From positions 3,370,501 through 3,434,500 of the forward strand of contig NZ_CP109073.1 in assembly GCF_035917415.1 (NCBI RefSeq): 64,000 bases of DNA, written 5' to 3'. The notes beneath the pieces are model-generated. The model did no database searches and was not told the origin of the DNA. It saw nothing but the letters and a program-made list of their open reading frames with translations. This document shows positions 9,336-17,030 of the stretch, piece by piece. A program made the position numbers and the translations under genes. The stretch is from Streptomyces sp. NBC_01803. GTDB lineage: Bacteria > Actinomycetota > Actinomycetes > Streptomycetales > Streptomycetaceae. The first letter of the stretch is position 1, and every line of letters starts with the position of its first letter.

Positions 9336-9373
9336 GATCAAGGGAACTGATCAAGGGAACTGATCAAGGGAAA
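9336..9373 (+). repeat. three tandem 13-bp repeats upstream of the rifamycin element
   Basis: GATCAAGGGAACT occurs head-to-tail at 9336-9348 and 9349-9361, with a third copy at 9362-9373 (12 of 13 bp). Each unit starts with palindromic TGATCA context. The array ends 56 bp before the rifamycin-associated element. It may be a binding-site cluster or a slippage expansion. Confidence 0.8.
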
Positions 9374-9429
9374 CATGGAAGGGCACGAGAATGCCCACTC
9401 CTTGCCACTCTCAACATATAGCGCACCGG

Positions 9430-9448
9430 GGGGCTTGCGGCAAGACCC
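9430..9448 (+). promoter_or_regulatory. rifamycin-associated element (RAE)
   Basis: GGGGCTTGCGGCAAGACCC is a 19-bp imperfect inverted repeat matching the published rifamycin-associated element at 18 of 19 positions as I recall it. RAEs precede rifamycin-resistance genes (rgt, rph, arr, rox, helR) in actinomycetes and confer rifamycin-inducible expression. Here it lies 52 bp before a glycosyltransferase remnant and 209 bp before helR. Confidence 0.9.
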
Positions 9449-9499
9449 GGGTCCTGCCGCAGAATCGCTGGCCAAGGCCAGACCCTGCGGAAACGGGAG

Positions 9500-9655
9500 A
9501 TGCACGAAGTGCGCGTGTTGTTGTCGGTTTATGGGTCGTGCGGTGACGTCGAGCCGGTGGTGGGACTCGTGCGACGGTTGCGAGCACTCGGCGCCGAAGT
9601 GCGGGTGTGCGCGCCGCCGGACTGCGCGACAGCGACCCCGGAACGGAGCTGGTGA
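9500..9655 (+). pseudogene. N-terminal remnant of a GT1 glycosyltransferase (probably rifampin glycosyltransferase)
   Basis: A 51-codon frame begins [16 protein letters not shown] and continues into [10 protein letters not shown], the N-terminal strand-loop-helix of vancomycin/rifampin-type GT1 glycosyltransferases. It then breaks off; the last ten codons are unrelated and include the helR ribosome-binding site. The stop is 1 nt before the helR ATG. The RAE immediately upstream makes an rgt gene the natural identity (inference). An internal deletion appears to have fused the rgt promoter region to helR. Confidence 0.75.
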
Positions 9656-9656
9656 C

Positions 9657-11804
9657 ATGAACCCCCTGACGTCCAGCGCGTTCGACCTTCCCGTCCAGCT
9701 CTCCCCCAAGGCCGACCCGACGCTGATCGCCGACGACGAGCGGCACTTCGCGGCCATCGCGGAGAGCCTTGAGCAGGCGATCGCCGAGCTGTCCGACCGC
9801 CTCGATGCCGAGCGCAAGGCGCCCGGCGGCCTTGGCCGGGAGGCGATGGAGCGGGACATGGAGATCCACCGGCTGACCGGTCGGCTGCGCGCCTTGCGTC
9901 GCTTCGGTCTGGACCTGTGCCTGGGACACATCGTCAGCGCGGACCACCCCGAGCCCATGTACATCGGACGACTCGGCCTCACCGACAGCGCGGGTCGTCG
10001 GCTGCTGATCGACTGGCGCTCCCCCGCGGCTGAGCCGTTCTTCGCGGCGACCCACGCCAACCCGATGGGTCTGGCAAGCCGCCGCAGGTATCGCTGGACC
10101 CGCGGCCGGATCAGCGACTACTGGGACGAGGTGTTCACCGCTGACGGGCTTGAAGGACACGCCGCGCTCGACGACCAGTCCGCCTTCATCGCCAGCCTGG
10201 GCAGCAACCGTTCGACCCGGATGCGAGACGTGCTCGCCACCATCCAGGCCGACCAGGACGCCATCATCCGGGCGGGATCCCGCGGCGCTCTCGTCGTCGA
10301 CGGCGGTCCGGGCACCGGGAAGACCGTCGTCGCTCTGCACCGCTCCGCCTACCTCCTCTACTCCGACCCTCGCCTCGGTCACCGACGGGGCGGCGTGCTG
10401 TTCGTCGGTCCGCACCAGCCCTACCTGGCCTACGTCGCCGACATCCTCCCCAGCCTCGGAGAGGAGGGCGTGCAGACCTGCACCCTGCGGGACCTCGTCC
10501 CCGAAGGAGCCGGAGCAACGATCGAGACCGACCCGAACGTGGCCCTCCTGAAGTCGTCCTCGAACATGGTGAAGGCGATCGAGACGGCCGTCAGGTTCTA
10601 CGAAGAGCCGCCCACCGAGGGGATGACGGTCACGACCCCCTGGTCCGACATCTGGCTGAGCGCCGACGATTGGGCCGAGGCGTTCGAAGCACCGGGACCA
10701 GGTACTCCGCACAACGAAGCGCGCGACCAGATCTGGGAGGAGCTGCTCACGATCCTGATGGATAAGTACGACGGCGAGGTCTCGCCCGACCTGTTCCGGA
10801 GGTCGCTGCTGCACGACAGTGAGCTGATCGGGACCCTCCACCGCGCGTGGCCGCTGCTCGAAGCGGCTGACCTCGTCGGAGACCTGTGGTCGGTACCCGC
10901 CTACCTGCGGATGTGCGCTCCCTGGCTCAGCCCCGAAGACGTTCGGAAGCTGCGGCGCGAGGACGCCCAGGCATGGACGGTGTCCGACCTGCCGCTCCTG
11001 GACGCGGCACGGCAGCGGCTCGGCGACCCGGAGGCGTCACGACGCAAGCGCCGGCACGACGCCTCTGTCGCCGCCGAACGCGAGCGCATGGCCGGCGTCA
11101 TCGACGATCTGCTCGACGCCGATGACGACGGTGAAGGCGCGGTGACGATGTTGCGCGGACAGGACCTACGGGACAGCCTGGTCGACGAGACCGCACTGCC
11201 CGGCACCGAACCGGACCTGCTCGCCGGCCCGTTCGCGCACATCGTCGTGGACGAGGCTCAAGAACTGACCGACGCGGAATGGCAGATGCTGCTGCTCCGC
11301 TGCCCGTCCCGGAGCTTCACCATCGTCGGGGACCGCGCCCAGGCCAGGCACGGGTTCACGGAGTCGTGGCAGGAACGGCTCCAGCGGATCGGGCTCAACC
11401 GGATCAACGTGGCCTCCCTGAGCATCAACTACCGGACGCCGGAAGAGGTCATGGCGGAAGCCGAGTTGGTCATCCGAGCCGTGCTCCCGGACGCCAATGT
11501 GCCGACCTCCGTCCGCGGCGGCGACATCCCCGTCGTACACGGATCCGTCTCGGATCTGGACTCGATCCTCGACACCTGGCTCGTTGCGCATGCCGACGGG
11601 ATCGCCTGCGTCATCGGCGATCCCACGTTCCGGCCGACCTCCCGCGTCCGGTCGCTGACCCCGGAGCTGTCGAAGGGGCTCGAATTCGACCTGGTCGTCC
11701 TCATCGACCCGGAGGCGTTCGGCGGGGGGATCGAAGGCGCGGTCGACCGCTATGTCGCGATGACCCGGGCGACCCAGCGACTCGTCATCCTCACGAGCTC
11801 CTGA
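9657..11804 (+). CDS. helR: HelR, RNA polymerase-recycling HelD-like ATPase (rifamycin resistance)
   Basis: 715 aa from the ATG at 9657, preceded by GGAG with 8-nt spacing; the upstream in-frame extension is GT/RAE sequence and is not counted. The N-terminal coiled coil (about 20-85) is followed by a UvrD/Rep-type SF1 ATPase core: Walker A GGPGTGKT near 216, Walker B VVDEAQEL near 530, and the C-terminal motifs SINYRTPEEV and LEFDLVVLIDPEAFG ending in AMTRATQRL. HelR displaces rifamycin from RNA polymerase and recycles it. The RAE predicts induction by rifamycins. Confidence 0.92.
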   Translation: MNPLTSSAFDLPVQLSPKADPTLIADDERHFAAIAESLEQAIAELSDRLDAERKAPGGLGREAMERDMEIHRLTGRLRALRRFGLDLCLGHIVSADHPEPMYIGRLGLTDSAGRRLLIDWRSPAAEPFFAATHANPMGLASRRRYRWTRGRISDYWDEVFTADGLEGHAALDDQSAFIASLGSNRSTRMRDVLATIQADQDAIIRAGSRGALVVDGGPGTGKTVVALHRSAYLLYSDPRLGHRRGGVLFVGPHQPYLAYVADILPSLGEEGVQTCTLRDLVPEGAGATIETDPNVALLKSSSNMVKAIETAVRFYEEPPTEGMTVTTPWSDIWLSADDWAEAFEAPGPGTPHNEARDQIWEELLTILMDKYDGEVSPDLFRRSLLHDSELIGTLHRAWPLLEAADLVGDLWSVPAYLRMCAPWLSPEDVRKLRREDAQAWTVSDLPLLDAARQRLGDPEASRRKRRHDASVAAERERMAGVIDDLLDADDDGEGAVTMLRGQDLRDSLVDETALPGTEPDLLAGPFAHIVVDEAQELTDAEWQMLLLRCPSRSFTIVGDRAQARHGFTESWQERLQRIGLNRINVASLSINYRTPEEVMAEAELVIRAVLPDANVPTSVRGGDIPVVHGSVSDLDSILDTWLVAHADGIACVIGDPTFRPTSRVRSLTPELSKGLEFDLVVLIDPEAFGGGIEGAVDRYVAMTRATQRLVILTSS

Positions 11805-11976
11805 CGAAACGTCCAGGACAACGTGAGCGCCGCCCGCCGATCACGAGGACCGCCGCCGAAGGAGTCTGCCGGGGCTTCGCGATCCGCGCCGGGCCGAATC
11901 AGGCGCCGATGACGATCCGGGTATCGGGCGAGAGCTGGACAGTGCTGAGAGCGGTCGGTGCGACGGCGGCGTGGTA

Positions 11977-12006
11977 GCCGGTGGAACTCCGCCTCGGCGG
12001 CGAGCG
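11977..12006. repeat. 30-bp direct repeat, copy 1 (copy 2 at 13495-13524)
   Basis: Thirty identical bases starting gccggtggaactccgcctcg recur at 13495-13524, in the same orientation. Copy 2 lies within the AraC-family remnant; copy 1 abuts the 5' break of the flavoprotein remnant. It looks like a recombination scar joining pieces of two destroyed genes. Confidence 0.85.
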
Positions 12007-12300
12007 GACGCGGCCGTGGGACTCACGGAACGGCAGGCGCGCGACCAGCGTTCGCGGGTGCGCACCAGCCTGCTGCCGATTGCCGCCGCCACGCGCGGCT
12101 GGATGCACGGACCGGGTAACGAGGGGTTCATCAAGCTGGTCGAGGACGCCGACCGGGGGTGCAGATCATGTGCCGGAGGCGCTGTACGGGCTGACCGTCG
12201 CCGTCCACGCGGAGGTGCCCGTCAAGCGCCTCCGGCACATGATCTGCACTACCCCACCTTCCACCGGGCCGTGGGGGCCGCCCTGGACGCCCTGGGCTGA
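12007..12300 (+). pseudogene. C-terminal fragment of a pyridine nucleotide-disulfide oxidoreductase (mercuric-reductase-like)
   Basis: Frame 1 encodes AAVGLTERQAR, then TRGWMHGPGNEGFIKLVEDA, the dimerisation domain of class I flavoprotein disulfide reductases. After ~12158 the reading shifts: LYGLTVAVHAEVPVKRLRHMI is in another frame, and YPTFHRAVGAALDALG, the expected C-terminus, is back in the first. The FAD- and NAD-binding regions are absent. A 25-bp inverted duplication replaces the segment between the first two blocks. Confidence 0.8.
12159..12249. repeat. perfect 25-bp inverted repeat around a 41-bp loop
   Basis: Arms 12159-12183 and 12225-12249 are perfect reverse complements. The right arm is native flavoprotein coding sequence (KRLRHMI region); the left arm is an inverted copy that replaces roughly 14 codons. 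This indicates a template-switch inverted duplication, not a transposon end. The structure could form a strong cruciform or RNA hairpin. Confidence 0.9.
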
Positions 12301-12382
12301 CCGCTCCGCCCCGCGACCACGACGTGCGAACGCGGCCCCGCGGACGAGACGCGCTCGTCCGCGGGGCCGGTGTGCCGCCGGG

Positions 12383-13120
12383 TCAGCTCGTCGCGCGTAC
12401 CGCGTCGAGGATCAGGCCGGCGACCTGCTTCGGCCGGGAGATGGCGACGGCGTGCGAGGCGCCGTCGACTTCGAGGACGGTGGCCCCGGCCCGCTCCGCG
12501 CCGAAGCGCTGCACCTCGGGGTCGATCCCCCGGTCCGCTCCGGCCACGAGCGCCCAGGAAGGCTTGGTCCGCCACGCGGCAGCGGCGGCCGGCTCGGTGA
12601 AGGCCTCGGCGGCGAGCGGGCGCTGGGCCACCGCCAGCACCTCGGTGACGTCCGCGGGCACATCGGCGGCGAAGATCGAGGGGAAGGCGTCCTGGGCGAT
12701 GGTCACCTCGACGGCGGGGTCGGCACCGGCGACGGGGTACGTCCACTGCTTCAGGCTGCTCACCAGCGGGGAGTCAGGGAAGCGGCCCTGCAACTCGCCG
12801 AGGCTCTCGCCCTTTTCGAGGACGTAGGCCGCGACGTAGACGAGGCCGACGACGTTGTCCGTGATGCCGGCGACGGTGATGAGCGCGCCGCCGTAGGAGT
12901 GCCCGACCAGCACGACGGGCCCGTCGATCTGGGCGACCACGGAGGCGAGGTACGCGGCGTCGGACGCCAGTCCGCGCAGCGGGTTCGCCGGAGCCACCAC
13001 GGCAACGCCGTGGCTCCGCAGCTCGGCGATGACCCCCGTCCAGCTCGCCGCGTCGGCGAAGGCGCCATGGACGAGGACGACGGTGGGGGTGGCGGCGGAA
13101 GGGGCGGCGGAGGTCGTCAT
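12383..13120 (-). CDS. alpha/beta-fold hydrolase
   Basis: 245 aa from the ATG at 13120, with GAGGAG upstream. The sequence shows VVLVHGAFADAASW (oxyanion region), the nucleophile elbow GHSYGG (Ser near residue 92), an acidic residue in the GADRGIDPEVQRF segment, and His in GASHAVAISRP near the C-terminus: a complete Ser-Asp-His set. It belongs to the EstC-like/pyrethroid-esterase-like hydrolases common in actinomycetes. Substrate unknown. It stands alone among broken genes but is itself intact. Confidence 0.88.
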   Translation of the reverse strand: MTTSAAPSAATPTVVLVHGAFADAASWTGVIAELRSHGVAVVAPANPLRGLASDAAYLASVVAQIDGPVVLVGHSYGGALITVAGITDNVVGLVYVAAYVLEKGESLGELQGRFPDSPLVSSLKQWTYPVAGADPAVEVTIAQDAFPSIFAADVPADVTEVLAVAQRPLAAEAFTEPAAAAAWRTKPSWALVAGADRGIDPEVQRFGAERAGATVLEVDGASHAVAISRPKQVAGLILDAVRATS

Positions 13121-13258
13121 GACGGGGTTCTCCTCGGTGTCAGGCGGTGTACGGGGCGGCGCGTCGACGCACCAGCGAAGAACGCTCCGGCGCCGCCGCA
13201 CGCCACGCTATGACCGCGCGGCGGAGGTGCGTTGAGGGCGAGCGCACGGAAGCTGTCC

Positions 13259-13666
13259 TCACCGAGCACGGTGCGCGCGGGCGATCGATTCCGGTGACGG
13301 GTCCGGGGCAGGGTCCGGGTCCGTCAGATGCTCTTCGCTGAACGTCCGGATCCGTGCCAGCGTCTCAGTGCCGGCCGTCGGCGCGTCCGCCGTCTTCTCG
13401 GCCGTCTCCTCTTCCGTCTCCGCGTGACAAAGCTCCATGACGGGGACGGCGAGGAGATCCACGACACGGGGGGCGAGCCGGTCACCGATCCCCGGCCGGT
13501 GGAACTCCGCCTCGGCGGCGAGCGCGGACAGCAGGTCCGACACCAGCGCGCCCGTGCCAGCACTTGACCACGCCACCGCCGCGCGGGATCTCGGCCCCGA
13601 CCCGCACCTGATGTCCAGCAACGTCATCCACCTGCCGTCCATCCCCCCCGGCGGCACGCGCACCAT
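13259..13666 (-). pseudogene. AraC-family regulator remnant (ligand-binding domain)
   Basis: The frame encodes ALVSDLLSALAAEAEFHRPG, DRLAPRVVDLLAVPVMEL and RIRTFSEEHLTDPD...ESIARAHRAR. This is the linker of AraC regulators with an AraC_binding_2 domain, running up to the first helix of the DNA-binding domain. The two helix-turn-helix repeats and most of the N-terminal sensor are missing. It also contains copy 2 of the 30-bp direct repeat. Confidence 0.65.
13495..13524. repeat. 30-bp direct repeat, copy 2
   Basis: Identical to 11977-12006. This copy is in its native context in the AraC remnant (minus-strand ALAAEAEFHRP). Confidence 0.85.
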
Positions 13667-13886
13667 CCGCGTCCCGGGCCTCCCCGATGAACGGCCCGCC
13701 GGACGGTTATGTGGTTGGCGATCCGGCGCACGGTGCGGTCCTGCGGGCGGAGCCAGCCGAACCGCGGCCCGGCAGGCGGGCCGGGGTGGTCCGGGGCGCG
13801 TGCCACGGGGCTCTGGTACGCGTGTCGATCGGGGAAGGGTGGCTCAACGCCTGCAGCCACATCCGACCTCGGGCTGGCGGGAGAAG

Positions 13887-14285
13887 TCAGCTCTCTTCGG
13901 GTTGGGGAGGCCCGCCCAGTGAGGAGAGGAAGTCTTCGGTTTCTGTGGAGACGTTGGCTTGTGTGGTGAAGGACAGAGGCAGCGCGAGCTCAGCTGCTTG
14001 TGCCAGCACGCCGGCGGGGACCGTGAGGCGGGCACCGGATTCCACCCAGCCTTTGATGTCGATCCGGACCTGGTAGCCTTCCGCGCGCAGGGCGGTCAGT
14101 TCGCTCGCGAGGGGCGTCACCTTGGGAAGAAGCTCATCGAAGATTCCCTCAAGGTCGTCCCCGGTGGCGGACAGCGAGTCGATGTCCGTGCCCAGCCGTT
14201 CGCCGAGGGAAGCCGGATCCAGGGCGCTTTTGGTGATCTCCAGTGCCGCGCTGAGCGACTGCCACTGCATTTGGTTGCTCTCCAT
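13887..14285 (-). CDS. DUF4279-like protein, candidate immunity protein 2
   Basis: 132 aa, acidic, no signal peptide. The C-terminal half (LTALRAEGYQVRIDIKGWVE followed by a Leu/Ala helix) matches the pattern in the upstream gene (LRALVDEGYNVTLTLFGFVG), so the two are diverged paralogues. DUF4279 proteins are often encoded next to polymorphic toxins. Twelve nt downstream of its paralogue, in the same direction as the toxin C-terminal half. Immunity function is inferred from position only. Confidence 0.7.
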   Translation of the reverse strand: MESNQMQWQSLSAALEITKSALDPASLGERLGTDIDSLSATGDDLEGIFDELLPKVTPLASELTALRAEGYQVRIDIKGWVESGARLTVPAGVLAQAAELALPLSFTTQANVSTETEDFLSSLGGPPQPEES

Positions 14286-14296
14286 GGCCGCTGCTC

Positions 14297-14719
14297 CTAA
14301 CGCTCGCTGGTGCTGATGCCGACTTCCAGGGGAATACCGAGCGAGGCGATACGCGCGGTCGCTTCGGATGACAACTCGACCACTGAACCGTCGCCTACGA
14401 AGCCGAAGAGCGTAAGCGTCACGTTGTAACCCTCATCGACGAGGGCGCGCAGCTCGTCGGCCTTGGCCGTGAAGGCGTCCAGGACCTCGTCCACCTGCTC
14501 TGGCAGGCTCTTGCGTGTCTCGTGACACTCGAAGAGCCACAGCCCGGCCTCGTCCCCGCCCGGTCGCCAGCGATCCGGCCCCGGCATACGGGTCCCCGTG
14601 GGGGTCACGCCGAGACGTTCGGTGACGGCCTGCGGCTCCAAGTCGTCCTTGCGTACGACGAGGGCGGCATTCGTTCCCACCCAGGCGTTTTTCGCGAGCG
14701 TGTAAGTCCCGTCGATCAC
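14297..14719 (-). CDS. DUF4279 domain protein, candidate immunity protein 1
   Basis: 140 aa with a GTG start. It has the DUF4279 layout: a strand (NAALVVRKDDLEPQAVTERL), a GVTPTGTR turn, GLWLFECHE, then helix-strand-helix LRALVDEGYNVTLTLFGFVG. Nineteen nt separate it from the toxin stop, so it belongs to the toxin transcription unit. The serine-integrase element now cuts that unit upstream, so expression must come from a promoter within the toxin remnant or the element. Confidence 0.75.
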   Translation of the reverse strand: MIDGTYTLAKNAWVGTNAALVVRKDDLEPQAVTERLGVTPTGTRMPGPDRWRPGGDEAGLWLFECHETRKSLPEQVDEVLDAFTAKADELRALVDEGYNVTLTLFGFVGDGSVVELSSEATARIASLGIPLEVGISTSER

Positions 14720-14738
14720 AGCGGAATCCTAACGTGTG

Positions 14739-15431
14739 TCACTTCAGCTCCCGGCAGGCCGCCCAGTGGACGTCTCCCATGTTCGAGCTGAGCAGGTCAC
14801 TCAGCCTTGTGCGGTCGGCGACCGTGGTCGAACTCTCGAACACACTGAAACCTCCCGATGGGCTCTGCGGCGCGGCGAGGGTGTAATTGGGAATGACGTC
14901 ACCGCTGCGGAACACCTCCACCGCATTACCCGGATAGACGCCACCCTCCACCGCCACTCCGTCGAGCCCGTGCAGGGCTTCGCCGTGATCGGCGTAGAAC
15001 GCGATCGACGTGCCCTCGGGCACGACGAAATCACCCGCTCCGCGCTCCAGAAATCCGTGACCTGCGAAAACAGTCTGCCCGTCCGGGCGGCCTCCCTCGA
15101 AAACGCGAGTGGCGTAGTAATGGCCTTGGTCGGAAGTGAACGTCCGGCGCGACAGCTGCGGATTGAGGTTGCGGAGTGCGCTCATCACGCCATCCGTCAG
15201 CGGCCTACTGTTGCCGAGACCGCGCATGGCCCCGGCGACGTTGAGCATGCCGCCGTCGAAGCCACGGGCGATCGTGGTCATGCCGCGAGTGGCCAGACCC
15301 CGGGCGGAGTTGGCCAGACGCCCGAGGTTGCCCGTGACGTTTCTGAGCAAGCCGGGTACGCTCCGCGCCATCGCGAGCAGGCCGCCGGCGGTGGTGAGGC
15401 CCTTCATACCGGGAATGCAGTCGAGGGCTGC
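14739..15431 (-). pseudogene. polymorphic toxin C-terminal half (Stv-like putative adhesin domain), separated from its N-terminus
   Basis: From the attL core at 15431 the frame reads AALDCIPGMKGLTTAGGLL, an amphipathic helix-rich pretoxin segment. About 120 residues typical of the Stv-like putative adhesin/toxin domain follow (VFAGHGF, VPEGTSIAFYADHG, NYTLAAP, SDLLSSNMGDVHWAACRE). The N-terminal half lies at 21735-22630, also on the minus strand. Reading ...VAFA from that half into AALDCIPG restores one uninterrupted frame. An ATG at 15407 could give a truncated product without the secretion domain. Domain name is from memory of the family. Confidence 0.85.
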
Positions 15432-15450
15432 CTATCTGCGGCCGTACAGT
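15427..15450. other. attL of the serine-integrase element
   Basis: GCTGC (15427-15431) is the shared 5-bp core at the toxin/element junction. It is followed on the element side by an arm ending CGTACAGT (15443-15450), the inverse of ACTGTACG at 21713-21720. Left of the core is toxin coding sequence. Confidence 0.8.
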
Positions 15451-15456
15451 ATTTAT

Positions 15457-16881
15457 ATGAGGGAAATTCAGAATGAAGAAGCCGCGATTTACTGCCGCAT
15501 CTCGAAGGCCGACGACGAGGACCAGACAGGCGTGGACAGGCAGGAAGAACTCTGCCGTGAAGTCGCCCAGCGGCTCGGCTTGCGTGTCATGGGCGTATTC
15601 AAGGACAACAACCGTTCCGCGTGGCAGCGGAACCGTAAGCGACCGCGCTGGGAAAAGCTCCTTGCCGACATGACGGAGGGAAAATACCTGCACGTGATCG
15701 TGTATCACCCCGACCGGCTGATGAGGCAGCCGCGCGACCTCGAAGAGTTGCTGTCCGTGGCGGACAACCAGCACGTCACGTTACACGGCCAGGCCAACCG
15801 GCGGGACCTGTCAGACCCCGATGACCGGTTCATCCTGCGTATCGAGGTGGCCCACGCCTGCCGTTCCTCGGATGACACCTCCCGCCGTGTGAAGGACGCC
15901 TACGCCGAGCGCCGCCGCGCGGGAAAGCCCCACACGGGCAGGCGCCAGTACGGATACGAACGCGACGGAATGACCATTGTGGAGCACGAGGCGGAGATCA
16001 TCCGAGAGATATTCCGGCTGTATCTCGACGGGAAGACCGCTGTGGCGATATCCCGGATACTCCACGAGCGGGGCGAGACCACCGCCGAGGGGAAGGACTG
16101 GCAGCCGTCCACCGTGCGGAACATGCTGGATTCCCGCCGTCTCGCGGGCATCATCAGCCAGCCCGGCGAGCCGATCCGCATGGGAGCATGGCCCGCCATC
16201 GTGGATACCGGTGTGTGGCAGGAGGCCCAGGAGAAGCGCGCCCACCGGGGACGGCAGGAGAAGCAGCGCTGCGCCCAGAGGTACTTCTACACCCTGCGCG
16301 GAATCGTCACGTGCACCTGTGGTTCCCGCATGGGAGGCAGCAGCAGCACCCGGAACACGCACATCTACCGGTGCGCCCGCTCCCAGCGCAATGGAACCCA
16401 GCGCTGCCCCGTCACCATCTCCGCCGAAGCACTGGAACGGCTCATGCGGGATCTTGCGATCAAGGTCCTGGAAGGGCTGGACGTCTCCGGCCGTCCGATG
16501 TCCGTCATGCCCGTGTCCCAGGTGGACGCCGACGCCGACGCGGCCGATCAGCGGCAGCTCACCGAGCTGGATGAGATGTGGACCGCGAAGGAGATCAGCA
16601 CCCCGGAGTACCGGGCGATGCGCCGCAGGATCAGCGACCGTATCAAGGCCCGCCAGCGCGTGACGATCACCCGCCCCGTCGTCGTCCTGGAGGGCATCAC
16701 CGGCCCCAACGCCCGCGCCGCGTGGCGAGCCCTCGAACAGGCCGGGGACTACGAGCGGATCAACGCCATCTACCAGCACCTCTTTGCGGCCGTCATCGTC
16801 AAGCCCCGCACCCGCAGGGGCCGGGGACTCGACCTGAAGCGGATCGACGTGGAGCCCAACAACATGCATCTCGCCGCCTAA
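15457..16881 (+). CDS. large serine recombinase (site-specific integrase)
   Basis: 474 aa. The resolvase catalytic domain holds YCRIS with nucleophile Ser16, YHPDRLMRQPRDLEEL and the RIEVAHACRSSDDTSRRVKD helix E region. Then come the recombinase domain (about 165-270), a zinc-ribbon region (CTCGSRMGG...YRCARSQRNGTQRC, about 285-320) and a coiled-coil-containing C-terminus. Start at 15457 lies only 7 nt past the attL arm with no ribosome-binding site, so the message may be leaderless. Codon 109 is TTA (15781-15783), suggesting bldA dependence. It is the integrase of the 15.43-21.74 kb element. Confidence 0.93.
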   Translation: MREIQNEEAAIYCRISKADDEDQTGVDRQEELCREVAQRLGLRVMGVFKDNNRSAWQRNRKRPRWEKLLADMTEGKYLHVIVYHPDRLMRQPRDLEELLSVADNQHVTLHGQANRRDLSDPDDRFILRIEVAHACRSSDDTSRRVKDAYAERRRAGKPHTGRRQYGYERDGMTIVEHEAEIIREIFRLYLDGKTAVAISRILHERGETTAEGKDWQPSTVRNMLDSRRLAGIISQPGEPIRMGAWPAIVDTGVWQEAQEKRAHRGRQEKQRCAQRYFYTLRGIVTCTCGSRMGGSSSTRNTHIYRCARSQRNGTQRCPVTISAEALERLMRDLAIKVLEGLDVSGRPMSVMPVSQVDADADAADQRQLTELDEMWTAKEISTPEYRAMRRRISDRIKARQRVTITRPVVVLEGITGPNARAAWRALEQAGDYERINAIYQHLFAAVIVKPRTRRGRGLDLKRIDVEPNNMHLAA

Positions 16882-17030
16882 CCGTCCGACCCACGGCCGA
16901 GGAGCCGCGCGAGCTGCTCCGCGCTCCTCGGCCCCAGACGCTTCACGAACCGTGCCGCCTGCCAGTCCAGCCACTCTTCCCGCGTCTCCGGCGCAGGCTC
17001 TTCGTCCCCGTGCTCCTGTTGCTCACTCAT
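16878..17030 (-). CDS. small acidic protein, candidate recombination directionality factor
   Basis: 50 aa (MSEQQEHGDEEPAPETREEW... ending LARLLGRGSDG): an acidic N-terminus then a basic helical segment (DWQAARFVKRLGPRSAEQLA). The start overlaps the repSA stop by 8 nt and the end overlaps the integrase 3' end by 4 nt on the opposite strand. Its compact position between rep and int is where excision-control genes usually sit, but no motif identifies it. Function unknown. Confidence 0.55.
   Translation of the reverse strand: MSEQQEHGDEEPAPETREEWLDWQAARFVKRLGPRSAEQLARLLGRGSDG

Noticed and set aside
9375..9656. In-frame N-terminal extension of helR
   Set aside because: It would translate the RAE and, out of frame, the glycosyltransferase remnant; the ATG at 9657 has a good RBS and matches the expected HelR length.
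13624..13886. ORFs on both strands between the AraC remnant and the DUF4279 gene
   Set aside because: Short, no recognisable domain, no RBS; likely decayed DNA.
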